Source: Paraburkholderia ferrariae NBRC 106233 (GTDB lineage: Bacteria; Pseudomonadota; Gammaproteobacteria; Burkholderiales; Burkholderiaceae). From it: DNA of 64,000 nt. Positions 26,356 through 35,074 of the stretch are shown here, in pieces; the stretch's first letter is position 1, and the number at the start of each line of letters is the position of its first letter. The notes beneath the pieces are model-generated. The model ran no database searches and was not told the origin of the DNA. It was given only the letters and a program-made list of their open reading frames with translations. The translations under genes and the position numbers were made by a program. The stretch covers positions 1-64,000 of the forward strand of contig NZ_BAYB01000015.1 in the NCBI RefSeq assembly GCF_000685035.1. The letters are read 5' to 3'.

Positions 26356-26652
26356 TTACGTGCGTAATGTCTGTGCCAAAAAGGGGGCGTCGTTATGGCG
26401 AGCGTTCATGGACGGATTCTGAGGTTTCGCGCGCCGTCGGTTCGAGTGCCCTGTGTTTGGCGGCGGCAATAGATCGGATATCGGTCGCGATTCGGCCCAT
26501 TCCTCGACCTCACGCGTCAGCCATGCAACGCGCCTGTCGGAGAGTTGGCGCGGCTTGGGGAATCGGTTCTCGCGCACGAGCTTCTGCACCGTGGCCGGCG
26601 CGAGGGCAATCACATAAGTCACGCTTTCCAGATCCAGGAAGAGTGGTTTCAT
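26356..26652 (-). CDS. AlpA-family DNA-binding regulator
   Basis: 98 residues from ATG 26652, chosen over ATG 26658 because AAGGA is better spaced. LDLESVTYVIALAPATVQKL followed by RFPKPRQLSDRRVAWL matches the AlpA winged HTH, where the protein recognises its operator and the R-x-V-x-W turn is typical. AlpA proteins control integrase or satellite gene expression. It follows prtN by 2 nt, so is likely its partner in one transcript. Confidence 0.75.
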   Translation of the reverse strand: MKPLFLDLESVTYVIALAPATVQKLVRENRFPKPRQLSDRRVAWLTREVEEWAESRPISDLLPPPNTGHSNRRRAKPQNPSMNARHNDAPFLAQTLRT

Positions 26653-26654
26653 TG

Positions 26655-26975
26655 TCATCCTTCCCACCTCGCGCCGGCGCGACGCCGCGCGGGGGCGAAA
26701 TCAGGTGATGCGGCAGTGCGAAGCTGTTCGCACTCTTTGAGTGCCGCGGCTCGACGAGCGTCAATGTAGTTCGCCAAGTCCTGAACGTGAACGCCTTGGG
26801 CACTCTTTTGCGAGCCTGCTTCCATACGTACGAGTGGCAAATCAATATCGCCCGTAGCGATCTTCCGCCGTAGACTCGGGAGAGTGAGCGGAGCGAAATA
26901 GTCCCGGCAAACGGCGTCGATCGGAATAACCGCGGTCGCGCCGTACTGCGCTAGTAGAAGAAAAACGGTATTCAT
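26655..26975 (-). CDS. PrtN-like pyocin/phage gene activator
   Basis: 106 residues. The N-terminus MNTVFLLLAQYGATAVIPID and VCRDYFAPLTLPSLRRKIA, then VHVQDLANYIDARR, match the PrtN family. In Pseudomonas, PrtN activates pyocin genes after DNA damage. Here it may turn on the phage-derived operon of the element. It is followed by an AlpA-like gene; the upstream gene is a Nu1-like HTH protein. Confidence 0.8.
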   Translation of the reverse strand: MNTVFLLLAQYGATAVIPIDAVCRDYFAPLTLPSLRRKIATGDIDLPLVRMEAGSQKSAQGVHVQDLANYIDARRAAALKECEQLRTAASPDFAPARRRAGARWEG

Positions 26976-27109
26976 CTGTCCGTGTGGAAACTTGGTATTG
27001 GGTGGCGAATTTGGTTTGCTCGCGTTCCAAATGCGGGCAAGACGAACCGGGTTGACCGCTCCGGCAGCGCAATGGTGCCGGAGCGGTCCAAGTGAAATTC
27101 CAAATTCTA

Positions 27110-27712
27110 TTATTCCGGTTGGGAGGCGAATGACGGCGAGTCGTTGCAGCAGATGTCGGTTGTCTCTGAGGTTCCAAAGGGACGCGCGAGCAGCGTCATC
27201 GGGTCGTCGCTGTCTTCTACGATCGGATCCTCGTCAAGCCACCATCGCAGCATCTCGAGCGCACAATATGCATTGACCTCGAATCCGTCGCCCACGCTGA
27301 CGAAGTGAGGCTGGCCGTTGCGCCAGAGCTCAATGTCATCGCCTTGGAATCGCAGCTCAAATCCCAGCGAGCGAGCCGCGCCGCCCACTCGTCGCCGCTG
27401 GCCGTCGTGAGAAAAGTCGAAGCTCACTGTGCCGTCCAGATCCGAGAGACGCCGCACAGTCGCAAAATTCTCCGGCGTTCTGTCAACCGCGCCCCTCGTT
27501 GTCAACTGACTGTCAACCGCACCAATCGTGTCAACCGGTTGACGACGCAGCGGCGAGCCGCCCTTGTGATATCGCTGCATGTACTCGTCCGTCGCGTCGA
27601 CATCGACCTGAGTCCCTTGCAGGACAAGACTTCCAGCGGCTTTCCACTTGAGGACCGCCTGGCGCGAGACACCGCACATCCGCGCGAATTCTGACTGGGA
27701 TACAAGCTTCAT
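27110..27712 (-). CDS. Nu1-like HTH protein, possible small terminase
   Basis: 200 residues, ATG 27712 with AGGAGA upstream. The first ~50 residues (VSQSEFARMCGVSRQAVLKW, then QVDVDATDEYMQRYHKG) resemble the Nu1/small-terminase winged HTH. The remaining 150 residues are acidic and unrecognised. It could recognise DNA for packaging or act as a regulator. No large terminase is adjacent. The 289-nt gap to the integrase stop at 28002 holds no supported gene. Confidence 0.5.
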   Translation of the reverse strand: MKLVSQSEFARMCGVSRQAVLKWKAAGSLVLQGTQVDVDATDEYMQRYHKGGSPLRRQPVDTIGAVDSQLTTRGAVDRTPENFATVRRLSDLDGTVSFDFSHDGQRRRVGGAARSLGFELRFQGDDIELWRNGQPHFVSVGDGFEVNAYCALEMLRWWLDEDPIVEDSDDPMTLLARPFGTSETTDICCNDSPSFASQPE

Positions 27713-28001
27713 AGATTTCTCCTATAGCTTAAAAACGTGAGCATCTGTCAACCAAACTCAAAAACTCTGTAGCTAGACGAGCCTCGCGGCTCGAATTGCC
27801 CTTATCGGTTCACCCTCCAAAAGGGACCCGTCCGGGTCGACGGCTCGCCTCGACCATCCTCGGAGGGCCCACGCCGCCGGCGTACACCCATGGCTAACTA
27901 CTCGGCTTCGTTTTGAAATCAATGAGTTATGCATGGTCCGCGACCCGACGGCGACGGACCGCGAGTTTCGTTGCAGACAACTCTTGATTGTCATGTGTGC
28001 C

Positions 28002-29096
28002 TTATTCCATAAGGGTTTGCGGGGTATCGTTAGCCACTTTCTCGCCACTACGGTTACTAACATTTGAAATCTGGTTATCGGATTGCAGGCCAGTGATGCG
28101 TGCGATTGATGCCTGTACCGTCGCTGCAGCGGCGAGGTTGGATTCGAGGTAGCGCATCGTCGTCATCGGGTCCTTGTGCCGCATGACGCGCTGGATCGTC
28201 TGGATCGGTAGGCCGTTCTCGCTGAGCAGAGTCGCGAACGTGCCGCGCAGGCGGTGCGGGGTGAGCCCCTTGATCTCGCAGGCGGCGTTGGCGGCTCGCA
28301 TAGCCGACCGAAGGAAACCCGCCGCACACGGCTGGCCACCGTGATGGACAATCAGGCCGGCGGCCTGCCGTCCCGGTTGCAGGTATTCAAGCAGCCAGTC
28401 CGGCATGGGGATTGGATCGGCTTCGCGGCCTTTGGTAATGCCGGGCGTGTAGGTCATACGATCCGAGTCGACCCATTCCCAGCGGGCCGTGATGACCTCG
28501 GACTCACGCAGCCCGAGCCCGAACATCAGGCGCACGGCGATGGAGAGGGCCGGCCGCTCGCGCGCGTAGTCGTCAACGGCCGCAAGCCAGTCGGTTGCGC
28601 GCGAGACGGGTAGCGTCGCGCGCGGCTTCTTCTGCACCTTCAGCAACTTTACCGACCACGGAATATCCGGCATTACCTTGCGTCGGACAGCCCATTTGCA
28701 GACGACCTTGAGAATCTTCAGCCAGTGATTGACGGATGCTGACGCATGCGTGCGCCGATGCTCGAGCAGGGCTGTTTCGACGAGCGACGTCGCGAGTTCA
28801 TCCACCATGACGTCGGCGAGTCCGTACAGGTGCAGCCGGCGGAACGTCGCGACGTTCTTGATGTAGGACCGGCTGACGATCGCTTCATGCGCGTCGAGCC
28901 ATTGGCCCGCCAGTTCGCGCAGCGTCGGCACCGGCTCGTCACCGCGCGCCCACATGCGGGCTTTCCGGTACGCGCGCTCGGCAATCGTTTCGGCCTCCCG
29001 CTTGACCGTCTCGCGCGTCGACCTGCTCACGCGCACGCCGTTGATCTGGAAGCGGTAATGCCAGATCTTACCGACACGAAAGAGGTGAACGCTCAT
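28002..29096 (-). CDS. Second tyrosine recombinase/integrase
   Basis: 364 residues from ATG 29096. The catalytic set is complete: Arg in LGLRESEVITARW, HRLRGTFATLL (His-x-x-Arg), a second His in MRHKDPMTTMRY and the Tyr nucleophile there. The N-terminus resembles a phage SAM-like core-binding domain. Its ATG overlaps the stop of the upstream phage gene as ATGA, so its translation depends on a morphogenesis-type operon. It differs in type from the P4-like integrase at 41804. Its target site is unknown. Confidence 0.85.
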   Translation of the reverse strand: MSVHLFRVGKIWHYRFQINGVRVSRSTRETVKREAETIAERAYRKARMWARGDEPVPTLRELAGQWLDAHEAIVSRSYIKNVATFRRLHLYGLADVMVDELATSLVETALLEHRRTHASASVNHWLKILKVVCKWAVRRKVMPDIPWSVKLLKVQKKPRATLPVSRATDWLAAVDDYARERPALSIAVRLMFGLGLRESEVITARWEWVDSDRMTYTPGITKGREADPIPMPDWLLEYLQPGRQAAGLIVHHGGQPCAAGFLRSAMRAANAACEIKGLTPHRLRGTFATLLSENGLPIQTIQRVMRHKDPMTTMRYLESNLAAAATVQASIARITGLQSDNQISNVSNRSGEKVANDTPQTLME

Positions 29097-29875
29097 TTTG
29101 CTGTTGCGATCGCCCTGTCGAGCCGGCGGCGCATGTTCGCGTCGAAGTTCTTCCGCACGCTCTTCTCGACGATCCTCTCGAACGGTAACCGCACGCTGTA
29201 GCTCGACGCACGGACAAACAGGATCACCGGCATGACAGAAACACCGTGCGTACCTGTTTTCCGATAGATTCCACGGGCGAGATGGGCGGTGCGGCCGCGA
29301 CGGTTCGCCACGAAATACGCCACGCCGCCGATGGTCTTGTAGCCTTGCGCGGTGCGGCCAATCTTGTGGAGACGTCGCATGCCTTTGTCGGACATGTTCG
29401 CGCGATAACCCTGCTCGCCGAACGCCTGCAGATAACTCAGCAGCTGCACGATGAAGCTTCCGGGGATGTTTCCGTTGCCATCCCTTGGGCATCCCGAAGC
29501 CGGCACCGCATACATTCCGCGCGGCATTAGGCCCCGAGACTGCAGCGCCTTCTCGAAGCGCTTGCTGCGACGCACACCTCCCTCGATTTCGGCGGAAAGG
29601 TAACGCGCCGGTGGGATCCCCTTGTTCGGCTCATCGTCGATCCAGATGGTGGCCTCAGGATTCGCTTTCGTACCGGTCTTGATCCGGACGCTGTTGATCG
29701 TCCGCGGCACCGGCCCCTCGAACACCTTGCGCATTTCCTGCTGCACGTCGGCCTTCGCCTGGCGAACAGTGTCGTTGACAGCCATCGCAGTAGCGAATGG
29801 CAGTTGCTTGCGCACAAGGGCATCCAGTGCCCGCGCGACGCCCTTCGTGTCGATTTTGACGTCGAGCTTGATCAT
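29093..29875 (-). CDS. Phage minor tail/virion-type protein
   Basis: 260 residues from ATG 29875 (MIKLDVKIDTKGVARALDAL). Its early region (LPFATAMAVNDTVRQAKADV) and overall basic composition are like lambda gpZ-type tail completion or minor virion proteins. Starts by ATGA overlap with the upstream gene and ends by ATGA overlap with the integrase, so the three are translationally coupled. The assignment is by resemblance and position. Confidence 0.55.
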   Translation of the reverse strand: MIKLDVKIDTKGVARALDALVRKQLPFATAMAVNDTVRQAKADVQQEMRKVFEGPVPRTINSVRIKTGTKANPEATIWIDDEPNKGIPPARYLSAEIEGGVRRSKRFEKALQSRGLMPRGMYAVPASGCPRDGNGNIPGSFIVQLLSYLQAFGEQGYRANMSDKGMRRLHKIGRTAQGYKTIGGVAYFVANRRGRTAHLARGIYRKTGTHGVSVMPVILFVRASSYSVRLPFERIVEKSVRKNFDANMRRRLDRAIATAK

Positions 29876-30255
29876 TGCAGCACCGTGTGAGGTTGGCGCC
29901 ACGCAAATGCGTTGAGCGTCATGGGCTCTTCGGTGTCGGGATCATGGACGCTGGCGAGTGCGAGGCCAGTCTGGTGCAGAGCCTCTTCGCGTGAGTTGAC
30001 GAGAATGCCGTACATCCCTGCGTACATAAAAATATTGCCGCCGGACGTACGGGCGAGCACCAGAACGGGATCGGAGGGCTTGAGATCGTGGAAGCTTTCG
30101 AGAAAGCCTCGATAGGCGATCCAGCCATCCGAAGATTCGTCGAGGCCATTGAGCATGATTTCGGCGAGGGGTGCGCTAATGCCGAGACTATCGATCCAGT
30201 CATGGTCGCTCGCGAACTCGGCAAGGAGAACTGCTGGAAAGAATTTTCCATCCAT
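29872..30255 (-). CDS. Hypothetical phage-operon protein
   Basis: 127 residues from ATG 30255 (MDGKFFPAVLLAEFASDHDW). No family recognised; the acidic composition and position between a head-type and a tail-type gene would suit a head-tail connector. Its stop overlaps the next start by 4 nt. Confidence 0.5.
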   Translation of the reverse strand: MDGKFFPAVLLAEFASDHDWIDSLGISAPLAEIMLNGLDESSDGWIAYRGFLESFHDLKPSDPVLVLARTSGGNIFMYAGMYGILVNSREEALHQTGLALASVHDPDTEEPMTLNAFAWRQPHTVLQ

Positions 30256-30400
30256 GGCGAATTTCCTTGAAGATAGGGAAAGAGTGTCGCGTGCCCGTTG
30301 TGGACAGGGCCGGCGGAGCTGGGCGCCGGAGAGACCCGCCACTTACATTTCGTCACGCGGCTGCTGACGTTTCTGCCCACCTTCAGCTGGGGCCCTTGCG

Positions 30401-30580
30401 TTAATCGATCGGATCGGTATCGCTGCCGCAGGCATCCCCGGCGCACTCTTCGGCGAAGCCTGCACGGACCAGTCCCGCCGCCGTGAACGCGTCCACATCG
30501 AGCATTTCACCGGGGTAGTAGATGCGCTCCTGCCCGGCCATACGCACCTCATGCCTGGGCAACACGACAATTCGAGTCAT
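30401..30580 (-). CDS. Small phage-operon protein
   Basis: 59 residues. Two ATGs (30586 and 30580) follow GGGAGGG; 30580 has the better spacing (7 nt). The pattern RIVVLPRHEVRMAGQERIYY then PGEMLDVDAFTAAGLVRAGFAE resembles short phage proteins found between head and tail genes. Function unknown. A ~145-nt stretch separates it from the next gene, with no gene seen. Confidence 0.5.
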   Translation of the reverse strand: MTRIVVLPRHEVRMAGQERIYYPGEMLDVDAFTAAGLVRAGFAEECAGDACGSDTDPID

Positions 30581-30598
30581 ATTCATGCCCTCCCTACA

Positions 30599-31687
30599 TC
30601 AGTCCGGGTAATTGCTCAGGCCGTAGTCTTCACCATAAAAACCGCTGTAGTTGGCAGTCATTGACTGGCGGCGGTGAATAGGCCCGTGAGGGTTCTGCGG
30701 TTTCATTTCGACACGCAACGGCTCCTCTTTGAGCCTGACGGAGCGCTCTGGCAGCGGCCCTTCTCCGTGGATCACAACAACACCGGATGCGGCAAGTTGT
30801 CGAGCAAACTTCTCGGGCAGCTCAACGTCGGAGTATGGCCCGTGCTGCAGCGAGCGGCGCTGCGCTACTCCGTGAGTCAGCGGGTCCAGCCTTATTTCGC
30901 TTGTGCTGATCGTTCCGCGGTTTACTCGAACCATCACCATGGGGTCCGGGACGGGCGCTTTGGCGCCAACGTATTCCCGGCAGTCATGCCCGGCATCGCG
31001 TGCGTCATTAACGAGCTTCGCTGCCGTGCTATCACCGAAGCCAATGCTTTTGCTGTCAGCCCACGCTGGCACATACCAGAAGTTGCGGAAGTTGTCGGTG
31101 TACTGTGCGGCAACCGCAGGATCTTTCAGCCGTGAGAGATTCCACGGAACACGCAAGCCCTCACTACGCAGATCCTCAAGTACCTTGCGACCGCGGCAGG
31201 GGAATTCGCTGGCGTTGCCGTTTCGGCACATCAATTCCCATGCCGCGTGCGCGCCTACCATTTCCTCCACTGCAGACTCCATAGAGGCAATCGCCTGCAG
31301 GTAGCGCTCCTGCGCAGCGTCGTGGCGTGCAACGATGTGTGCTTCGACCGCCTCCCGGCGCTGCAACTCGATAGCAGCTACGTCCTCTCGTGCCTGTTGT
31401 ACGGCTTGTTCATAGATCGGCAGAGCATCGCGGGCGACAGAGACGGCTGCCAGTTGCGCTTCAGCCGTGGCAATGTCGCTGTCGATCTTCGCCGTGTCGG
31501 CCGTTTTTTTTGCGACCAAGGCACGCACGAGAATTGTCTGGCGCTCCGTAAGCAGGTCAGCGAGTTTGCTTTCGTGCTGTTCGGCGCTACCAGCGGTCTC
31601 GCGTACCTGCTGCAATTCGGTGCCGACTCGTTGCAGGGCCAAGCGGGCGCCGTCGAGCTTCTTGCTCAGGGATTTCACGTCGTTCAT
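30599..31687 (-). CDS. Coiled-coil protein of the phage operon
   Basis: 362 residues from ATG 31687 with AAGG upstream. The first ~140 residues are strongly helical and likely coiled coil (LDGARLALQRVGTELQQVRE, then alternating Ala/Glu/Gln). The C-terminal half has PWNLSRLKDP, RNFWYVPAWAD and a basic tail, no known domain. It occupies the slot after the decoration protein where a major capsid or scaffold would be expected, but it does not look like an HK97-fold capsid. Role unknown. Confidence 0.55.
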   Translation of the reverse strand: MNDVKSLSKKLDGARLALQRVGTELQQVRETAGSAEQHESKLADLLTERQTILVRALVAKKTADTAKIDSDIATAEAQLAAVSVARDALPIYEQAVQQAREDVAAIELQRREAVEAHIVARHDAAQERYLQAIASMESAVEEMVGAHAAWELMCRNGNASEFPCRGRKVLEDLRSEGLRVPWNLSRLKDPAVAAQYTDNFRNFWYVPAWADSKSIGFGDSTAAKLVNDARDAGHDCREYVGAKAPVPDPMVMVRVNRGTISTSEIRLDPLTHGVAQRRSLQHGPYSDVELPEKFARQLAASGVVVIHGEGPLPERSVRLKEEPLRVEMKPQNPHGPIHRRQSMTANYSGFYGEDYGLSNYPD

Positions 31688-31702
31688 GGGTAGCCTTTTA
31701 TG

Positions 31703-32386
31703 TTAGGTCGGGTCGGCCGCCGACACGACCGATTTAATGAAAATTTGGGATTTGCTCAGGGCGAATTTCAGCGAGCCAAGATTCCAGGAGGGGTCATAGT
31801 TGATGGCGTTCTGATTGAATTCGCCCATCAGATAGACGGCGGTTGTGACAGGGCCCGCACTGGCGTCGGCATAGTCGGCGAGAATCGCCGACGGTACCTG
31901 GCTGCCATCCGTTGCCGTCGCGACAGACAGGTTGTACGTGCCAGCCGTTTCCTCGACCGCGAGTGCGAACGAATCCCCCGCAACGAAGGCCGTCGTGCCG
32001 GCAGCGATCGTGAAGCCGATGCCCTCGTCGGAATACGTCGAGCCGACCGTTGCTTGCGGCAGGGTATTGCCTTCCGGATCGGTGACAGAGAATTCCGTCG
32101 CGCTCGTCGCCGTCAGCTGATACGTACCGAACAGGGCGCCGGCACCTGATGTCACAGAGCTGACGGTGCCATTGCCAGTGTTGCTTGCGCCGGCGACAGC
32201 TATGACATTGTTCGTGGTCGACAGGCCGAGCACCGAACCGCGCGGCAACGTGCCGGTCGCGAGGATGATTGACGAAGTGACGAGCTTCAGATTTCCTGCG
32301 ATCAGCTGGTCCGGAATGTAGGCCGAAGCCCAGATTCCGGGCTGCTCCTGGTTCTCTCCGATAACGGGGTTGACGTTGAGCGTCAT
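31703..32386 (-). CDS. Head decoration protein (lambda gpD family)
   Basis: 227 residues from ATG 32386, with AGGAGA upstream. The start LNVNPVIGENQEQPGIWASA then SSIILATGTLPRGSVLGL is the pattern of the HDPD family, whose trimers stabilise the capsid exterior. It is longer than lambda gpD (~110 residues), with an inserted Gly/Thr/Ser-rich beta region (~60-150) that may form a surface-exposed extension. First structural gene of the operon; no capsid or portal gene precedes it. Confidence 0.75.
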   Translation of the reverse strand: MTLNVNPVIGENQEQPGIWASAYIPDQLIAGNLKLVTSSIILATGTLPRGSVLGLSTTNNVIAVAGASNTGNGTVSSVTSGAGALFGTYQLTATSATEFSVTDPEGNTLPQATVGSTYSDEGIGFTIAAGTTAFVAGDSFALAVEETAGTYNLSVATATDGSQVPSAILADYADASAGPVTTAVYLMGEFNQNAINYDPSWNLGSLKFALSKSQIFIKSVVSAADPT

Positions 32387-32403
32387 GATTTCTCCTGGTG
32401 GGG

Positions 32404-32982
32404 TTACTTTTCGCCGCGCGCTTTTCGGCCAGCGGTGACGATTTGAGTGGCCGCTTCGCCATGAGAGAGGAAGGGCGACGTCGAAGCGCTGCTTGTGCGT
32501 CGATCGCGATAGGCCGTGACGATGCACTGAACACTTCGCAGGGAGTCGAGCAATTCGATTGCGGCGCGCGACGACATTCCACTCTCGAACGCAAGATGAA
32601 CCGCTATTGAGGTCTGGTCGTGCGCCGCGCCGTGCTCCATGATCCGCTTGCAGCGCGAGCGTTCGCGGCCTTGCACATGCTCCAGCTCGGAGGCAGACGG
32701 TACGGTGACGGCAAGCGCATCAGCGAAGTTGAATGGCTTCGGCACCGATTCGGGGCGTGCTGCGATTCGCGTGAACCGGGCGATGGCCGCCAAAACTTTT
32801 CGGTTGATTTTCTCGGCCGCCACGCGCGTCTTGCGCGCCGCGCGCAGCGAAAGGCCATGCGGCCCAATCAGGTGCGCCCATGGCGAGAGGGGAGCGAAGA
32901 TACGCGAGGGCAGTGGCGCGTGCGCAGTCTTCTTGGCGTGGTGTTTTGCAGCGAGCGCGAACGCGGCGCGGTCGAATGCCAT
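32404..32982 (-). CDS. Hypothetical element protein
   Basis: 192 residues from ATG 32982. Basic, Ala/Arg-rich N-terminal half (HHAKKTAHAPLPSRIFAPLS) and a helical C-terminal half with QTSIAVHLAFESGMSSRAAI. No family recognised. It lies 10 nt after the HTH gene and 17 nt before the decoration protein gene, so it joins regulatory and structural parts of one transcript. Confidence 0.5.
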   Translation of the reverse strand: MAFDRAAFALAAKHHAKKTAHAPLPSRIFAPLSPWAHLIGPHGLSLRAARKTRVAAEKINRKVLAAIARFTRIAARPESVPKPFNFADALAVTVPSASELEHVQGRERSRCKRIMEHGAAHDQTSIAVHLAFESGMSSRAAIELLDSLRSVQCIVTAYRDRRTSSASTSPFLSHGEAATQIVTAGRKARGEK

Positions 32983-32992
32983 GAGCGACCAC

Positions 32993-33208
32993 TTACGCGA
33001 GGGCGCGACGGAGATCGCCGACGCGCCAGACGAGGACGCCGCCTTGTTTGTGCGGCTTGGGAATTACGCCAGCGTCGACCCGGCGCCGCACAGTCCGCGG
33101 AGCGCACGAGAGTAGGGCTGCTACGACCGGCAGGCGAACCACGGCGATATCCGGAAGGTCGTTCCACGCCGCTAGTGCTTGCTGTCGAGTTTTTGCCTGC
33201 GTTGTCAT
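32993..33208 (-). CDS. Small HTH protein (excisionase/AlpA-like)
   Basis: 71 residues from ATG 33208. The core VVRLPVVAALLSCAPRTVRR then GVIPKPHKQGGVLVWRVGDL is the winged HTH of excisionase/AlpA-type proteins. Likely regulator at the head of the phage-type operon. The 107-bp gap to the HEPN gene is a divergent promoter region. Confidence 0.65.
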   Translation of the reverse strand: MTTQAKTRQQALAAWNDLPDIAVVRLPVVAALLSCAPRTVRRRVDAGVIPKPHKQGGVLVWRVGDLRRALA

Positions 33209-33315
33209 CAAAATCACCGGTTTGGGCTTCGATGGACGCACTTTGCACAGGCTTTCCCGCATAATCACTACGGACAAATCAGAACAATTTCCCGGACTTA
33301 CCGCGGCGGCCAACC

Positions 33316-33966
33316 ATGACTCTCAAAGAGACCTTTGCTCAACGCTTTGCCGAACTGCATGACATGTACAAGTCCATGCCATTCAAAGATTCACCGTATA
33401 GCGGTCGTTACGTTCCGAACGGCTTCTGGCGCAAGTGGGCGACAAGCGCACAGAATCTAATCAAAGCAGCGTTCGGCGAAGGGTCTCCTCATTACAAGAA
33501 TTTTTCTCACCTGTACGCCAAAACTAATGAACGAGAGGACGAGATTGGCGGCTTGCATGCCGTCTTCGCATCTGCAAAAGAGGATTTCGAGGGTGGCTTC
33601 GTTTTCGATGTTGAATTGAGAGTATCGGGAGAGGTGTTTGGCGATTTCGTCGGTCTCGCGCGCCAGTCGCTGACGGAGGGGCACAAACATGTAGCCGCCG
33701 TGCTCGCCAGCGCCGCGCTGGAGGACGCTTTGAAGAGGTTTGCTATTGCGAACGGTCTGGATGTTGACGGCAGGGATATGCAGAACGTCGTGAATGCGTT
33801 GAAGGGTGCAGGTCTAGTTTCAGGCGCACAGAAGTCGTTGCTCGACACGATGCCGAAGCTTCGCAATGCGGCGATGCATGCTGAATGGGAAAAGCTTGGT
33901 GAGTCCGAGGTTGGGAGTATCTTGGGATACGTCGAGCAGTTCCTGCTGACGAAATTTAGCGGCTAA
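33316..33966 (+). CDS. HEPN-like protein, possible abortive-infection RNase
   Basis: 216 residues from ATG 33316; the only plus-strand gene in the middle of the element. The C-terminal ~100 residues are helical (HVAAVLASAALEDALKRFAI) and end in LRNAAMHAEWEKL, an R-N-x3-H arrangement typical of HEPN ribonucleases and DUF4145-like relatives. HEPN proteins often cut RNA in phage defence or toxin-antitoxin roles. No separate antitoxin gene is adjacent. Its stop overlaps that of the convergent gene by 11 nt. The promoter is shared with the divergent HTH gene. Confidence 0.6.
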   Translation: MTLKETFAQRFAELHDMYKSMPFKDSPYSGRYVPNGFWRKWATSAQNLIKAAFGEGSPHYKNFSHLYAKTNEREDEIGGLHAVFASAKEDFEGGFVFDVELRVSGEVFGDFVGLARQSLTEGHKHVAAVLASAALEDALKRFAIANGLDVDGRDMQNVVNALKGAGLVSGAQKSLLDTMPKLRNAAMHAEWEKLGESEVGSILGYVEQFLLTKFSG

Positions 33967-34546
33967 CGCGACCGTCGGACGGCGCCTTCAGCCAATCAAA
34001 GATCGCGGCGAGGCGCCCCCGCTGTTCGGCGTCTTGAATGTCGATGCCGCCAATTTTGGTGTCCTGCAATGCGTTCAGCGCTTTGACTCCATGTTCAGCG
34101 AACGCATCGCAAACGACCGTACGGCTCGTGTGACAGCTTTCGGCGGTATTCTCTGCCGCGGTGTCGAACGACTCTCCGAGCACAACTCTTCTCCGCAGGA
34201 ATTCGGTCGCATATTCCAGGTGCTTCTTCTCTGCCGCGCGAGGGCGTCCACGCCGGCCCTTTTTCAGGCGGAAGGCTGATTCGAGAGACTTTCCTGTTTC
34301 GAGGTACTCGGCGAGGGCATCCCGCACGAAAACCAGAAGCTCATTCGATGGTCCGATCGGCGAGTACGAGGCGAGGACGAACTGCGCAATGAGTGCGCGA
34401 GCTTGTTCCGGGGAACCTCGATCAGCACGAAGTTCGCCAACAAGGCTGAACACCTCGTGATCGGTAAGAGACCGATCAACCGGCGGGAAGTAGTATTCGC
34501 CTTTGCTGCCTTGCACTGCCTCAGGAGAATTCTTGCGACGAGCCAT
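33956..34546 (-). CDS. Hypothetical element protein with basic middle segment
   Basis: 196 residues from ATG 34546. LKKGRRGRPRAAEKKHLEYA in the middle is a basic, AT-hook-like DNA-binding stretch followed by a helical region with HTSRTVVCDAFAEHG, which could be an HTH. A DNA-binding role is likely but unproved. Convergent with and overlapping the HEPN gene. Confidence 0.5.
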   Translation of the reverse strand: MARRKNSPEAVQGSKGEYYFPPVDRSLTDHEVFSLVGELRADRGSPEQARALIAQFVLASYSPIGPSNELLVFVRDALAEYLETGKSLESAFRLKKGRRGRPRAAEKKHLEYATEFLRRRVVLGESFDTAAENTAESCHTSRTVVCDAFAEHGVKALNALQDTKIGGIDIQDAEQRGRLAAIFDWLKAPSDGRVSR

Positions 34547-34667
34547 GGTGGTTGATCCGCTGGTCTATGTTTTCGTCGGTCGTGACTCGGATGACGTGGC
34601 CGCCTGCTGTCACGCACCGTGACGAAAGTAACACGGTGCGTGACTGGATGAGCTACCGGCCGTACTT

Positions 34668-35024
34668 CTATGGCCGCAGGCCCGCCGCCAGCCGCCCGGT
34701 CTCTTCGGCGCAAGTGACGCGCAAACGCTCTAGGAAGTGGACAAGATCCGAGCGGAGCGTGCTGTTCGGCTGTCGCTCCAGGCAGTACGCCACATGATCG
34801 AAATGGGCATCGGGCCAGCGCTCGAGGCGCGCGAGTTCTTCGACCGCGGCGAATAACTCGCGCTGCATGACTGCCAACCGCTCCGGATCGACACAGGTTT
34901 CCCATGGCAAATATGGACCGCCATCCGCATGCTTCGGTGCTCCCTTGCGGTCATCCGGCATCCCCTCGCCGGTAGGGGCCGCAGACGGACGGTGGTCATT
35001 GAATCGGGGTATGTAGAGGTTCAT
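34668..35024 (-). CDS. Hypothetical protein downstream of the candidate origin
   Basis: 118 residues from ATG 35024, with GGAGAG upstream. N-terminus is polar (MNLYIPRFNDHRPSAAPTGE); the rest is helical and acidic with ERLAVMQRELFAAVEELARL. No family recognised. It starts 50 nt from the edge of the GGCAAC repeat cluster. Confidence 0.5.
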   Translation of the reverse strand: MNLYIPRFNDHRPSAAPTGEGMPDDRKGAPKHADGGPYLPWETCVDPERLAVMQRELFAAVEELARLERWPDAHFDHVAYCLERQPNSTLRSDLVHFLERLRVTCAEETGRLAAGLRP

Positions 35025-35074
35025 TTGTGTCTTCTCTCCTTCGATGCTGACGCCCGCACATGCGTATGGCGGCA

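Noticed and set aside
26343-26364. Inverted repeat CGCACGT-N8-ACGTGCG at the end of the AlpA-like gene
   Set aside because: Possible weak terminator stem or operator, but it has no T-run, covers a stop codon and could be chance.
27773-28063. 96-residue minus-strand frame after the second integrase
   Set aside because: Overlaps the integrase end, has no ribosome site and no recognisable composition or motif.
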